The notes beneath the pieces were generated by a model. The model worked only from the letters and a program-made list of their open reading frames with translations. It had not been told where the DNA came from and searched no databases. A stretch of 18,191 bases of DNA. Source: JACCTH01 sp050741915 (lineage in GTDB: Bacteria; Actinomycetota; Acidimicrobiia; Spongiisociales; ZC4RG35). Each line of letters opens with the position of its first letter. Position 1 is the first letter of the stretch. The position numbers and the translations under genes are program-made. This document shows positions 6,613 to 13,312 of the stretch, piece by piece. The DNA is taken from the NCBI GenBank assembly GCA_050741915.1, contig JBOGEX010000039.1:1-18191 (forward strand). Reading direction: 5' to 3'.

Positions 6613-8484
6613 ATGCAGCCTCCAGATCTTGCGCTCCTCGCCGTCCCCTCCGACCCCCAGATTCATCCCGACGGCGTGCGGGTGGCTTTCGTTATTAGCC
6701 GTCTCGATCTCGAAGACGACACCTATCGCCGACAGATCCACGTTCATCACGGCGAAGGCGAATCGCCGTTCACGGCGGGACCGATCGACTCAATGCCACG
6801 GTGGGCACCCGACGGCCAGCACCTCGCCTTCCTCCGGGCCACCGATCTCAAGAAGCCGATCGCCCAAGTGTGGGTGATGCCCGCCGACGGCGGAGAAGCT
6901 CGCGAGGTCACCGACTTCAGCCTCGGTGTCGAGTACCTGGTCTGGAGTCCCGACGGGAAGTCGCTCGCGGTCGCCGCCAAGGCATACACGGAGGATCAGG
7001 AGGATCTGTCAGAGGAGGAGCGAGGGCGTCGCCCCAAGCGCATCAGCCGATTCCCTTATCGATACGACGGCCGCGGCTGGCTGCACGACCGGCGCCGCCA
7101 AGTATGGATCGTCGATGCTGCTGGCGACGACCAACCTCGCCGGCTCACCGAGGGCGACTACGACGAGATGTTTCCGGCGTGGCATCCAGGCTCCGATCGT
7201 GTCGCGATTGTCACCGACCGGCATCCTCGCCAGGGCCTCGAGCCTGGTAGCGATCTCGTCGAGGTAACTCTTGACGGAAGGTTGCGGGAGGCCGCCCCGC
7301 GGGGGAGATGGCTAGCGCCGCTTTATCGACCCGACGGAACCATGTTCGGAATCGGTGGCCCCGAGGTCGACTACCCGCGTCTCGACCATCTCTGGCAGCT
7401 CGACGGCATGGAAGATGTAACGGCGGCGATCGATCGTTCGATCTACAGCCTCACCGCTGCCCTATCGCCTCCGGTTTGGCGAGGCGACACGGTCTACTCA
7501 GTGGTCGAGGACTCGGGGCGGGTGGAGCTTTGTCGTTTCGGGGGCGAGATAGAGAGAATCATCGACGGCGAGCGTCAGGTCACCGGGTTCGACGTCTCCG
7601 ATTCGGGCCGGGTGGTCGCCACCGTGACCGATTCCACTCATCCCGGCAAACTCGTCCAGGTGGTAGATGGGGCTGAGAGAGTGATCGCTGCCTTCGGCGG
7701 TGAGATCGAATCGAAGTTGGTGTCACCGACCCACTGGCGGGTCACGAGCGAGGGCGTTGAGATTGATGTGTGGGCGTTCGTACCTGAGGGAGCAGGTCGA
7801 CTCCCGGTCCTGGTCAACATCCACGGCGGCCCCGCCACTCAATACGGCTTCGGATTCTTCGACGAGTTCCAGGTATACGCCGGTGCCGGGTATGGGGTTG
7901 TTGCTTGCAACCCCCGCGGCTCTTCCGGTCGGGGTCTCGACTTCGCTCGGGCGGTTCGTGAAGACGGCTGGGGCACAGTCGACGTGAACGACGTCACGGC
8001 CGCCCTCGAGTCTGCTCTAGATCGCTTCCCACAGCTCGACCCCGAGCGGGTCGGGATCATGGGGGGCTCCTACGGGGGGTTCATGACCGCTTGGACGACG
8101 GCCAAGGACAAGCGCTACAAGTCAGCAGTGGTAGAGCGGGCGCTTACTTCCTTTCCGTCTTTCAACGGCACTTCCGACATCGCTCCCCAGTTCGGTCTCA
8201 ACTACCTGGGAACGAGGGAACTGCTGCCGAATTGGGAGAAAAGCCCGCTGGCATTCGTCAACGACATCAGGACTCCGACCCTGATCATCCACTCCGAGGA
8301 GGACTACCGGTGTCCGGTCGAGCAGGGCGAGCAGCTTTTGCTGGCTTTGTGGATGAACGGCGTCGAGGCCGAGATGCTTCGTTTTCCAGAGGAGGGCCAT
8401 GAGCTTTCTCGTTCAGGAAAACCCAAGCACCGGGTGGAGCGATTCGAAGCGATCCTGGCCTGGCACGACCGTTATCTCCGATAG
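6613..8484 (+). CDS. S9-family serine peptidase (acylaminoacyl-peptidase/prolyl oligopeptidase type)
   Basis: A 623-residue cytosolic peptidase with an N-terminal beta-propeller and a C-terminal alpha/beta hydrolase. Propeller repeats carry TolB-like blades such as 'MPRWAPDGQHLAFLR', 'LVWSPDGKSLAVAA' and 'FPAWHPGSDRVAIV'. The hydrolase begins near residue 380 and contains the oxyanion region 'VNIHGGP', the nucleophile elbow 'GGSYGG' (Ser486), Asp564 in 'HSEEDYRCP' and His596 in 'EEGHELS', a complete triad. Such enzymes cleave short peptides, often from blocked or Pro-containing N-termini. ATG at 6613 was chosen because the conserved part begins at once with 'PSDPQIHPDG'. It is divergent from pgpA and 9 bases upstream of ilvE. 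Confidence 0.92.
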   Translation: MQPPDLALLAVPSDPQIHPDGVRVAFVISRLDLEDDTYRRQIHVHHGEGESPFTAGPIDSMPRWAPDGQHLAFLRATDLKKPIAQVWVMPADGGEAREVTDFSLGVEYLVWSPDGKSLAVAAKAYTEDQEDLSEEERGRRPKRISRFPYRYDGRGWLHDRRRQVWIVDAAGDDQPRRLTEGDYDEMFPAWHPGSDRVAIVTDRHPRQGLEPGSDLVEVTLDGRLREAAPRGRWLAPLYRPDGTMFGIGGPEVDYPRLDHLWQLDGMEDVTAAIDRSIYSLTAALSPPVWRGDTVYSVVEDSGRVELCRFGGEIERIIDGERQVTGFDVSDSGRVVATVTDSTHPGKLVQVVDGAERVIAAFGGEIESKLVSPTHWRVTSEGVEIDVWAFVPEGAGRLPVLVNIHGGPATQYGFGFFDEFQVYAGAGYGVVACNPRGSSGRGLDFARAVREDGWGTVDVNDVTAALESALDRFPQLDPERVGIMGGSYGGFMTAWTTAKDKRYKSAVVERALTSFPSFNGTSDIAPQFGLNYLGTRELLPNWEKSPLAFVNDIRTPTLIIHSEEDYRCPVEQGEQLLLALWMNGVEAEMLRFPEEGHELSRSGKPKHRVERFEAILAWHDRYLR

Positions 8485-8493
8485 CCTCTAGCA

Positions 8494-9408
8494 ATGGACT
8501 CAGCAAAGTTCGTGTGGATGGACGGGACCATGCTTCCGTTTGCCTCCGCCAACATCAGCGTCCTTTCCAATGCCCTCCACTACGGGACGGGAGTGTTCGA
8601 GGGGATCCGCGCCTATCAGACCCCCGAGGGCCCGGCGATCTTCCGTCTCACAGAACACACGAGCCGCCTGCTGCGCTCGGCCAAGGCCTACGGAATCCCA
8701 GTGGACTACACGGTCGACGATCTCAATCGTGTCTGTCGCGAGGTCGTGGTGGCCAATGACCTCGACGCCGGCTATATCCGCCCCCTCATCTTCTACGAAC
8801 TGGGCTCAATCGGGCTCAATCCCGCCGGCGCCAAGGTGCGGATGATCGTGGCAGCGTGGAAGTGGGGGGCCTACCTGGGCGAGGAGGGTTTGGCGAAGGG
8901 CATCAGAGTTCGGGTCTCGTCGTGGCGTCGAATCCACCAATCGTCCTTCGTGCCCACCGCCAAGGGAACCGGCCAATACCTGAACAGCGTGCTGGCCAAA
9001 CAGGAGGCGGTAGCCACCGGCTACGACGAGGCGATCTTGCTCAACATGGAGGGGAACATCTCCGAAGGGTCGGGTGAGAATCTCTTCCTGGTTCGCGACG
9101 GTGTGCTTATAACCCCGCCTGTGTCCTCTGGAATCCTCGATGGCATCACCCGCGCTTCGGTGATGGAGCTTCTCTCCGACGAGGGTGTCGAGGTGAAAGA
9201 AGCGGTGCTCACTCGAGGCGACCTCTACGCCGCGGACGAGCTCTTCTTCACCGGTACGGCTGCCGAGGTGACCCCGATTAGAGAGGTCGATGACCGGGCC
9301 GTTGGTGCCGGCGAGCCCGGGCCGATCACGCGCCGGGCCCAGGACCTCTTCGCCCAGGCGACTGCGGGCAAGCTCTCTGCGTATCAGTCCTGGCTCACCT
9401 ACCTGTGA
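8494..9408 (+). CDS. ilvE: branched-chain amino acid aminotransferase
   Basis: A 304-residue class-IV PLP aminotransferase catalysing the last step of Leu/Ile/Val synthesis, or the first of their breakdown, with 2-oxoglutarate/glutamate. It matches E. coli IlvE closely. 'ALHYGTGVFEGIRAY' (27-41) is the substrate-side motif. K157 in 'PTAKGTGQYLNS' is the PLP Schiff-base lysine. 'GYDEAILLNMEGNISEGSGE' gives the PLP-phosphate-region Glu motif. 'GILDGITR' and 'ADELFFTGTAAEVTP' complete the cofactor pocket. Length is standard. It lies 9 bases after the peptidase gene and overlaps or abuts the following small gene, in an apparent operon that continues to gltX. Confidence 0.93.
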   Translation: MDSAKFVWMDGTMLPFASANISVLSNALHYGTGVFEGIRAYQTPEGPAIFRLTEHTSRLLRSAKAYGIPVDYTVDDLNRVCREVVVANDLDAGYIRPLIFYELGSIGLNPAGAKVRMIVAAWKWGAYLGEEGLAKGIRVRVSSWRRIHQSSFVPTAKGTGQYLNSVLAKQEAVATGYDEAILLNMEGNISEGSGENLFLVRDGVLITPPVSSGILDGITRASVMELLSDEGVEVKEAVLTRGDLYAADELFFTGTAAEVTPIREVDDRAVGAGEPGPITRRAQDLFAQATAGKLSAYQSWLTYL

Positions 9409-9887
9409 TGGGCCAGCAGCCCAACATCGAGATCGGAGGGGCCGAGCTGCCACGACCGACTCCGGAACCAGGTCCGGCCCGCCGTTGGCGCCCGACTCGT
9501 CCGGGAGTGATCACGTCACCGGCCCAGATGCCGAAAGGCGGTGCGTTCGGCACTCCCGGCCCCGACACCGGCTACGCCTTCAGGCTGATCCGATCGTCCG
9601 GGGTCGACTTGACGACCAGCCAGGAAAAGGTCATCGCCGCCTTGATGGCGGCAAGGTCATCGCACAAAGGACGCGCCCCGGTCCCGGAAGACTTCGATGT
9701 TTCCCTGGTGCTGGCGGGGATCGGGGAGGGCCTGCCGCTAGCCATCGTGGAGCGGGGAGAGCAGTGGGCGGCAGCTACCGCTCACGAAGTTTCAGCCGGT
9801 CGACGAGCCGTTACCGAAGCCGGCACCGACTTGTTCGAGTTCACGGCCGACGAAGTTCGCCGCCGGCTGCGCCTGCTCGGCTACTGA
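9408..9887 (+). CDS. conserved-looking protein of unknown function between ilvE and the FAA-hydrolase gene
   Basis: I do not recognise this family. The start is placed at ATG 9408, whose first base is the last base of the ilvE stop (TGATG); a GTG three bases earlier is an alternative. The protein has 159 residues. Residues 1-55 are rich in Pro, Arg and Gly and look disordered. From about 'DTGYAFRLIRSS' onward it is a compact mixed alpha/beta domain with an 'EKVIAALMAARSSHKGRAP' helix, 'EGLPLAIVERGEQW', and a C-terminal 'FTADEVRRRLRLLGY' helix. There is no signal peptide or membrane segment. Tight coupling to ilvE and 12-base spacing to the next gene support a real gene co-transcribed with amino-acid metabolism. 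Confidence 0.7.
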   Translation: MGQQPNIEIGGAELPRPTPEPGPARRWRPTRPGVITSPAQMPKGGAFGTPGPDTGYAFRLIRSSGVDLTTSQEKVIAALMAARSSHKGRAPVPEDFDVSLVLAGIGEGLPLAIVERGEQWAAATAHEVSAGRRAVTEAGTDLFEFTADEVRRRLRLLGY

Positions 9888-9899
9888 CCGGTCCGCCCG

Positions 9900-10661
9900 A
9901 TGAAGATTGTCAGGTTCAAGACTGGAAACGACATCGCCTACGGGCTGGCAGAAGCCGCCGGGGTGACCCTCTACCAGGGCTCACCGTTCGTCGCCTGGGA
10001 AGCAACTGAAAACCTCCTGCCGTGGGAGGCAATTCAGCTCTTGTCGCCCGTGATCCCTTCGAAGGTGGTTTGCGTGGGCCGCAACTATTCCGATCATGCT
10101 GCCGAACTGGGAAATGACGTCCCGGAAGAACCGGTCATCTTTCTGAAACCGGCGACGGCGGTGGTGGGACCGGATGCGCGGGTCGTCTACCCCCAACAGA
10201 CATCCAATTTGCATCACGAGGCGGAGCTGGCCGTCGTCATCGGTCGGGTCGCCAGGAACATCAAGGCGGAGGATGCCGGTCGTTACGTCTTCGGCTACAC
10301 CGCGGCCAACGACGTCACCGCTCGTGACCTCCAAGCCAAGGACGGACAATGGAGCCGCGCCAAGGGTTTTGATACTTTCTGTCCGCTAGGCCCGGCGATC
10401 GAGACCGAGCTCGACCCCCTGGAGCGACTCGCGATCATCTGCCGGGTCAATGGCGAGGTTCGTCAGGCCGGATTCACCGCCGACATGGTCTTCGGAGTTG
10501 CCGAGATCCTCGAGTTCATCACCTCCGTCATGACTCTGTTACCGGGAGACGTGGTTCTGACCGGAACTCCCTCCGGGGTAGGACCCATGCTTCCCGGGGA
10601 CTTAGTGGAAGTCGAGATCGACGGAATCGGCACGCTGAGCAATCGGATTACCAGCAGGTGA
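9900..10661 (+). CDS. fumarylacetoacetate hydrolase family protein
   Basis: A 253-residue FAH-fold hydrolase/isomerase/decarboxylase. The family core is clear: 'VGRNYSDHAAELG' (59-71) with the catalytic His, 'PVIFLKPATAVVGP' (78-91), the metal-binding acidic pair in 'HHEAELAVVIGR' (105-116; E107, E109), 'AANDVTARDLQ' (135-145; D138) and the C-terminal 'LTGTPSGVGPM' oxyanion loop. Members act on oxaloacetate-like or acylpyruvate diacids, needing Mg or Mn; the actual substrate is not deducible. A gene of this family directly before gltX is a common actinobacterial arrangement. Its TGA overlaps the GTG start of gltX by 4 bases (10658-10661). ATG at 9900 has no clear Shine-Dalgarno sequence. Confidence 0.88.
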   Translation: MKIVRFKTGNDIAYGLAEAAGVTLYQGSPFVAWEATENLLPWEAIQLLSPVIPSKVVCVGRNYSDHAAELGNDVPEEPVIFLKPATAVVGPDARVVYPQQTSNLHHEAELAVVIGRVARNIKAEDAGRYVFGYTAANDVTARDLQAKDGQWSRAKGFDTFCPLGPAIETELDPLERLAIICRVNGEVRQAGFTADMVFGVAEILEFITSVMTLLPGDVVLTGTPSGVGPMLPGDLVEVEIDGIGTLSNRITSR

Positions 10662-12112
10662 CGATCCGCCTCCGAATCGCCCCGTCGCCGACGGGGGCCA
10701 TGCACGTTGGTACCGGGCGAACGGCTCTCTTCAACTGGCTTTACGCCAAGCACACGGGCGGCACCTTCATCGTCCGCATCGACAACACCGATGACGAGCG
10801 CAACTCGGCCGCGTTCGAGGCAGACATCCTCGCTGGTCTGCGCTGGCTGGGACTCGACTGGGATGAAGGAGTTTCGGTCGGAGGGCCGCACGGCAGCTAT
10901 CGCCAGTCAGACCGGTACGACCATTATCAGGAGGTCGCTCTTGAATTGGTGGGGCGGGAAGCGGCGTATTTCTGCTTCTGCACTCCCGGGGAGCTGGCGG
11001 CGCGGCGGGAGGAGGCCCAGGCCGCTGGTCGGCCTCCCGGCTACGACGGCCGGTGTCGGTTGATCTCTTCTGCGGAGGCGAACGATCGTCGTGCGGCCGG
11101 GGAAGCGGCAGCGGTGCGCTTCAAGATGCCGCGGCCCGGAGCGACCGAATTTGATGACCTCGTCAAAGGGAAGATTCGAGTCGATCACGAACATGTCGAC
11201 GACTTCGTCCTTCTCCGGTCTGATGGGCGGCCGACCTATCACCTCGCCTCCACAACCGACGATGTCGATTACGAGATCACCCATGTCGCCCGAGGGGAAG
11301 ATTTGCTTCCGTCTACCCCCCGGCACATTCAGCTGACGATTGCTCTCGGGGCGAAGGAAGCCACCTACGCCCACCTTCCCTTGATTCTCGGCACCGACGG
11401 CAAACGTTTATCGAAGCGGCACGGGGCCCAGGGCGTTACCGAATACATCGAGGCGGGCTATCTCTCCTCGGCCCTTGTCAACTACCTGAGCCTCCTGGGG
11501 TGGTCGCCAGCGGGTGACGTAACCATCGTTTCCCTGGCTGATTCAATTCGTCTTTTCGATTTGGAATCGGTCTCGACCAATCCCGCGGTCTTTGATCAGT
11601 CGAAGCTTGATTGGATGAACGGGGAGTACATCCGGTCACTGTCGGCGGCGGAATTCGTCGTGGCGTCTCGCCCCTTCATCATCGCCAGCCTGGGTCGGGA
11701 CCTCAGTCCTGAGGAGTGGGCGCGCTTTGGTCGGATCTCCCCGCTGGTGCAGGAACGAACCAAGCTTCTGACCGAAGTCGGACCACAAGTGCGGTTCCTT
11801 TTCTCAGATGAGCTCGAGATCGATCCCGCCGCCTGGGAAAAAGTGATGGGCCCCGACGCCGATGCGGTTCTCGAGGCGGCAATTATCGAGCTCGAGGCCG
11901 TGGACAACTGGGATCACGAGAACATCGAGAGCTCGCTGCGAGCGATGCTGGAGCGCCTCGGCCTCAACGCCCGCAAGGGCTTACAACCACTGAGAGTGGC
12001 GATTACCGGATCGACCGTGAGTCCTCCTTTGTTCGAATCGCTGGCGATATTGGGCCGTGATGCCGTGTTGGCCAGGCTCGAGCGAGCGCGTCAATTACAG
12101 GCGTCAAGATGA
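10658..12112 (+). CDS. gltX: glutamyl-tRNA synthetase
   Basis: A 484-residue class I aminoacyl-tRNA synthetase charging tRNA-Glu. The HIGH-like motif is 'APSPTGAMHVGTGRTALFN' (8-26; H16-V17-G18-T19). The KMSKS-like motif is 'KRLSK' (249-253). Between them 'FCFCTPGEL' and the later 'YDGRC' supply Cys residues for the zinc element seen in many bacterial GluRS. The C-terminal helical region (320-484) is the anticodon-binding domain, ending in 'GLQPLRVAITGS', typical of the family. The motif usually read as RIEDTD is 'RIDNTD' here. The start is GTG at 10658, overlapping the previous stop. A tRNA-Glu gene lies 3.2 kb downstream on the same strand. Confidence 0.95.
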   Translation: MTIRLRIAPSPTGAMHVGTGRTALFNWLYAKHTGGTFIVRIDNTDDERNSAAFEADILAGLRWLGLDWDEGVSVGGPHGSYRQSDRYDHYQEVALELVGREAAYFCFCTPGELAARREEAQAAGRPPGYDGRCRLISSAEANDRRAAGEAAAVRFKMPRPGATEFDDLVKGKIRVDHEHVDDFVLLRSDGRPTYHLASTTDDVDYEITHVARGEDLLPSTPRHIQLTIALGAKEATYAHLPLILGTDGKRLSKRHGAQGVTEYIEAGYLSSALVNYLSLLGWSPAGDVTIVSLADSIRLFDLESVSTNPAVFDQSKLDWMNGEYIRSLSAAEFVVASRPFIIASLGRDLSPEEWARFGRISPLVQERTKLLTEVGPQVRFLFSDELEIDPAAWEKVMGPDADAVLEAAIIELEAVDNWDHENIESSLRAMLERLGLNARKGLQPLRVAITGSTVSPPLFESLAILGRDAVLARLERARQLQASR

Positions 12113-12126
12113 CTGGGACCTCGCGT

Positions 12127-12154
12127 TTGCGGATCTGAAACCCGGGGGTATGGT
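12127..12154 (+). promoter_or_regulatory. weak candidate sigma70-type promoter upstream of the EPVTE-repeat gene
   Basis: TTGCGG (12127-12132) and TATGGT (12149-12154) are separated by 16 bases, in the 77-base gap after gltX. The following gene then has GGAGAG (12177-12182) seven bases before its ATG. This is only a pattern match in GC-rich DNA. Confidence 0.25.
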
Positions 12155-12189
12155 GGTTCGCAACGGGCTACCGATTGGAGAGTTCCCCG

Positions 12190-13242
12190 ATGGAACTTTC
12201 GACGCGGGACACGTTAAGGGGGAGGGCGACCAAGTTTGGTTTGGTCGTTTTTGCCGTACTGGCCTTCTTTTTGATTTTCTCCGCTTTGGCACCCGAGGCT
12301 GATGCGTCGCTACTCGGCGTCGTCGGCACTGTCGCCGAACCCGTGACTGAGGCAACCGAGCCGGTGATCGAAGCATCTGAGCCGGTCACCGAGGTCGTCA
12401 CCCAAGCTGCCGAGCCCATCACCGAGAGCGTCCGTGAGGTAAGCGAGCCGGTCATCCAGACGGTCACCGAAGTTGCCGAGCCGGTCACCGAGACAGTGCG
12501 TGAGGCTTCTGAGCCCGTCGTGCAAACGGTGGCCGCAGTCGCAAGCGCGGCCAGCGAGGGAGTCGCCCAAGTCACGGCACCCATCGCCGCATCGACCAAG
12601 GAAATCGTCGCTCCAGTGGTCGAGAGCCTTACTCCAATCGCCGAAGCTGTCACCGAGGTCGGGGCCCCGGTAATCGAAGCCGTCGGTCCGCTGACCGAGA
12701 CGGTCGCGGATGTGATTGGCCCCGTGACCGAATCGGTAGCTCCAATCACTGAAATTGTCACGGAGCTGGCGGCCGGCACTGTCGAGGCGGCAAGCGGGGT
12801 GGTCGAATCGGCACCGGCCCTCACGACAAGTGTCCCGCTCTTAGCCGATGCGGTGATCGATCCAACATCTACTTCCGCGGTAGAGGTTCTTGAGACTTTT
12901 GACGAGATGGCTCAAGCGCCGGCCGCGATCCCCGCCAGTCTCGCCCCGGCAGTGGAGTCCACCGAAACGACTCTGGTGGTATCAGCATCTGAAGTTACGC
13001 AGAGCTTGGTGCCGACTTCCACGCCACAGCCCCCGCCGACTATGCCGCCAGCCACGATGGCTATGGCGGCTCCTTGGGCCGCGGCCAGGTCCACTCTCAG
13101 CCAGTCCGGTTTCGGTGACTCAGACTCGTTAGCGGTTTTGGCGATGGCGGTCCTATTGGCTGTCGCCATGGCAGGCATGATTTCCGTGCGGTCCAGCACC
13201 GGCCGCTCGGCCATACCCCGACTCCTGGGGGCCCCTGGATAG
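12190..13242 (+). CDS. exported, membrane-anchored 7/11-residue 'EPVTE' repeat protein of unknown function
   Basis: A 350-residue protein with no family that I recognise. ATG at 12190 is preceded by GGAGAG seven bases upstream, a good ribosome binding site. Residues 1-40 form a signal peptide: basic N-region (STRDTLRGRATK), hydrophobic core (FGLVVFAVLAFFLIFSALA), cleavage-like 'EADA-S'. Residues about 45-200 are a degenerate repeat of 7- and 11-residue units starting E/A/G-P-[VI]-x-[ET] ('EPVTEAT', 'EPVIEAS', 'EPITESVREVS', 'EPVIQTVTEVA'), rich in Val, Thr, Glu and Ala with almost no aromatics. A Ser/Thr/Pro linker follows (about 255-300). A C-terminal hydrophobic helix ('SLAVLAMAVLLAVAMAGMISV') then precedes an Arg-containing tail, so the repeats should face outside. 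No LPXTG motif. The spacing to the next exported repeat protein is 70 bases. Confidence 0.75.
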   Translation: MELSTRDTLRGRATKFGLVVFAVLAFFLIFSALAPEADASLLGVVGTVAEPVTEATEPVIEASEPVTEVVTQAAEPITESVREVSEPVIQTVTEVAEPVTETVREASEPVVQTVAAVASAASEGVAQVTAPIAASTKEIVAPVVESLTPIAEAVTEVGAPVIEAVGPLTETVADVIGPVTESVAPITEIVTELAAGTVEAASGVVESAPALTTSVPLLADAVIDPTSTSAVEVLETFDEMAQAPAAIPASLAPAVESTETTLVVSASEVTQSLVPTSTPQPPPTMPPATMAMAAPWAAARSTLSQSGFGDSDSLAVLAMAVLLAVAMAGMISVRSSTGRSAIPRLLGAPG

Positions 13243-13243
13243 G

Positions 13244-13307
13244 ACTCCTTGTTTGGAACCTGAGGGTGATTGAGCCCTAGCTCTCACCCTTTCGACAAAC
13301 AAGGAGT
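13244..13307 (+). promoter_or_regulatory. long inverted repeat in the leader that pairs the ribosome binding site of the Gly/Asp repeat gene
   Basis: ACTCCTTGTTT (13244-13254) is a perfect 11-base complement of AAACAAGGAGT (13297-13307), which contains the Shine-Dalgarno AGGAG (13302-13306) six bases before the GTG start at 13313. Inside lies a second hairpin: AGGGTGA (13263-13269) with TCACCCT (13284-13290), then GAG (13272-13274) with CTC (13281-13283), loop CCCTAG. If transcribed through from the upstream gene, the ribosome binding site would be occluded. The inner hairpin, followed by TTTC, could alternatively be a terminator for the upstream gene. Confidence 0.6.
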
Positions 13308-13312
13308 TATCA

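Noticed and set aside
12168..12824. A Thr/Ser/Val-rich minus-strand open frame
   Set aside because: It is an antisense shadow of the EPVTE-repeat gene; repeats in one frame create repeats in the other.
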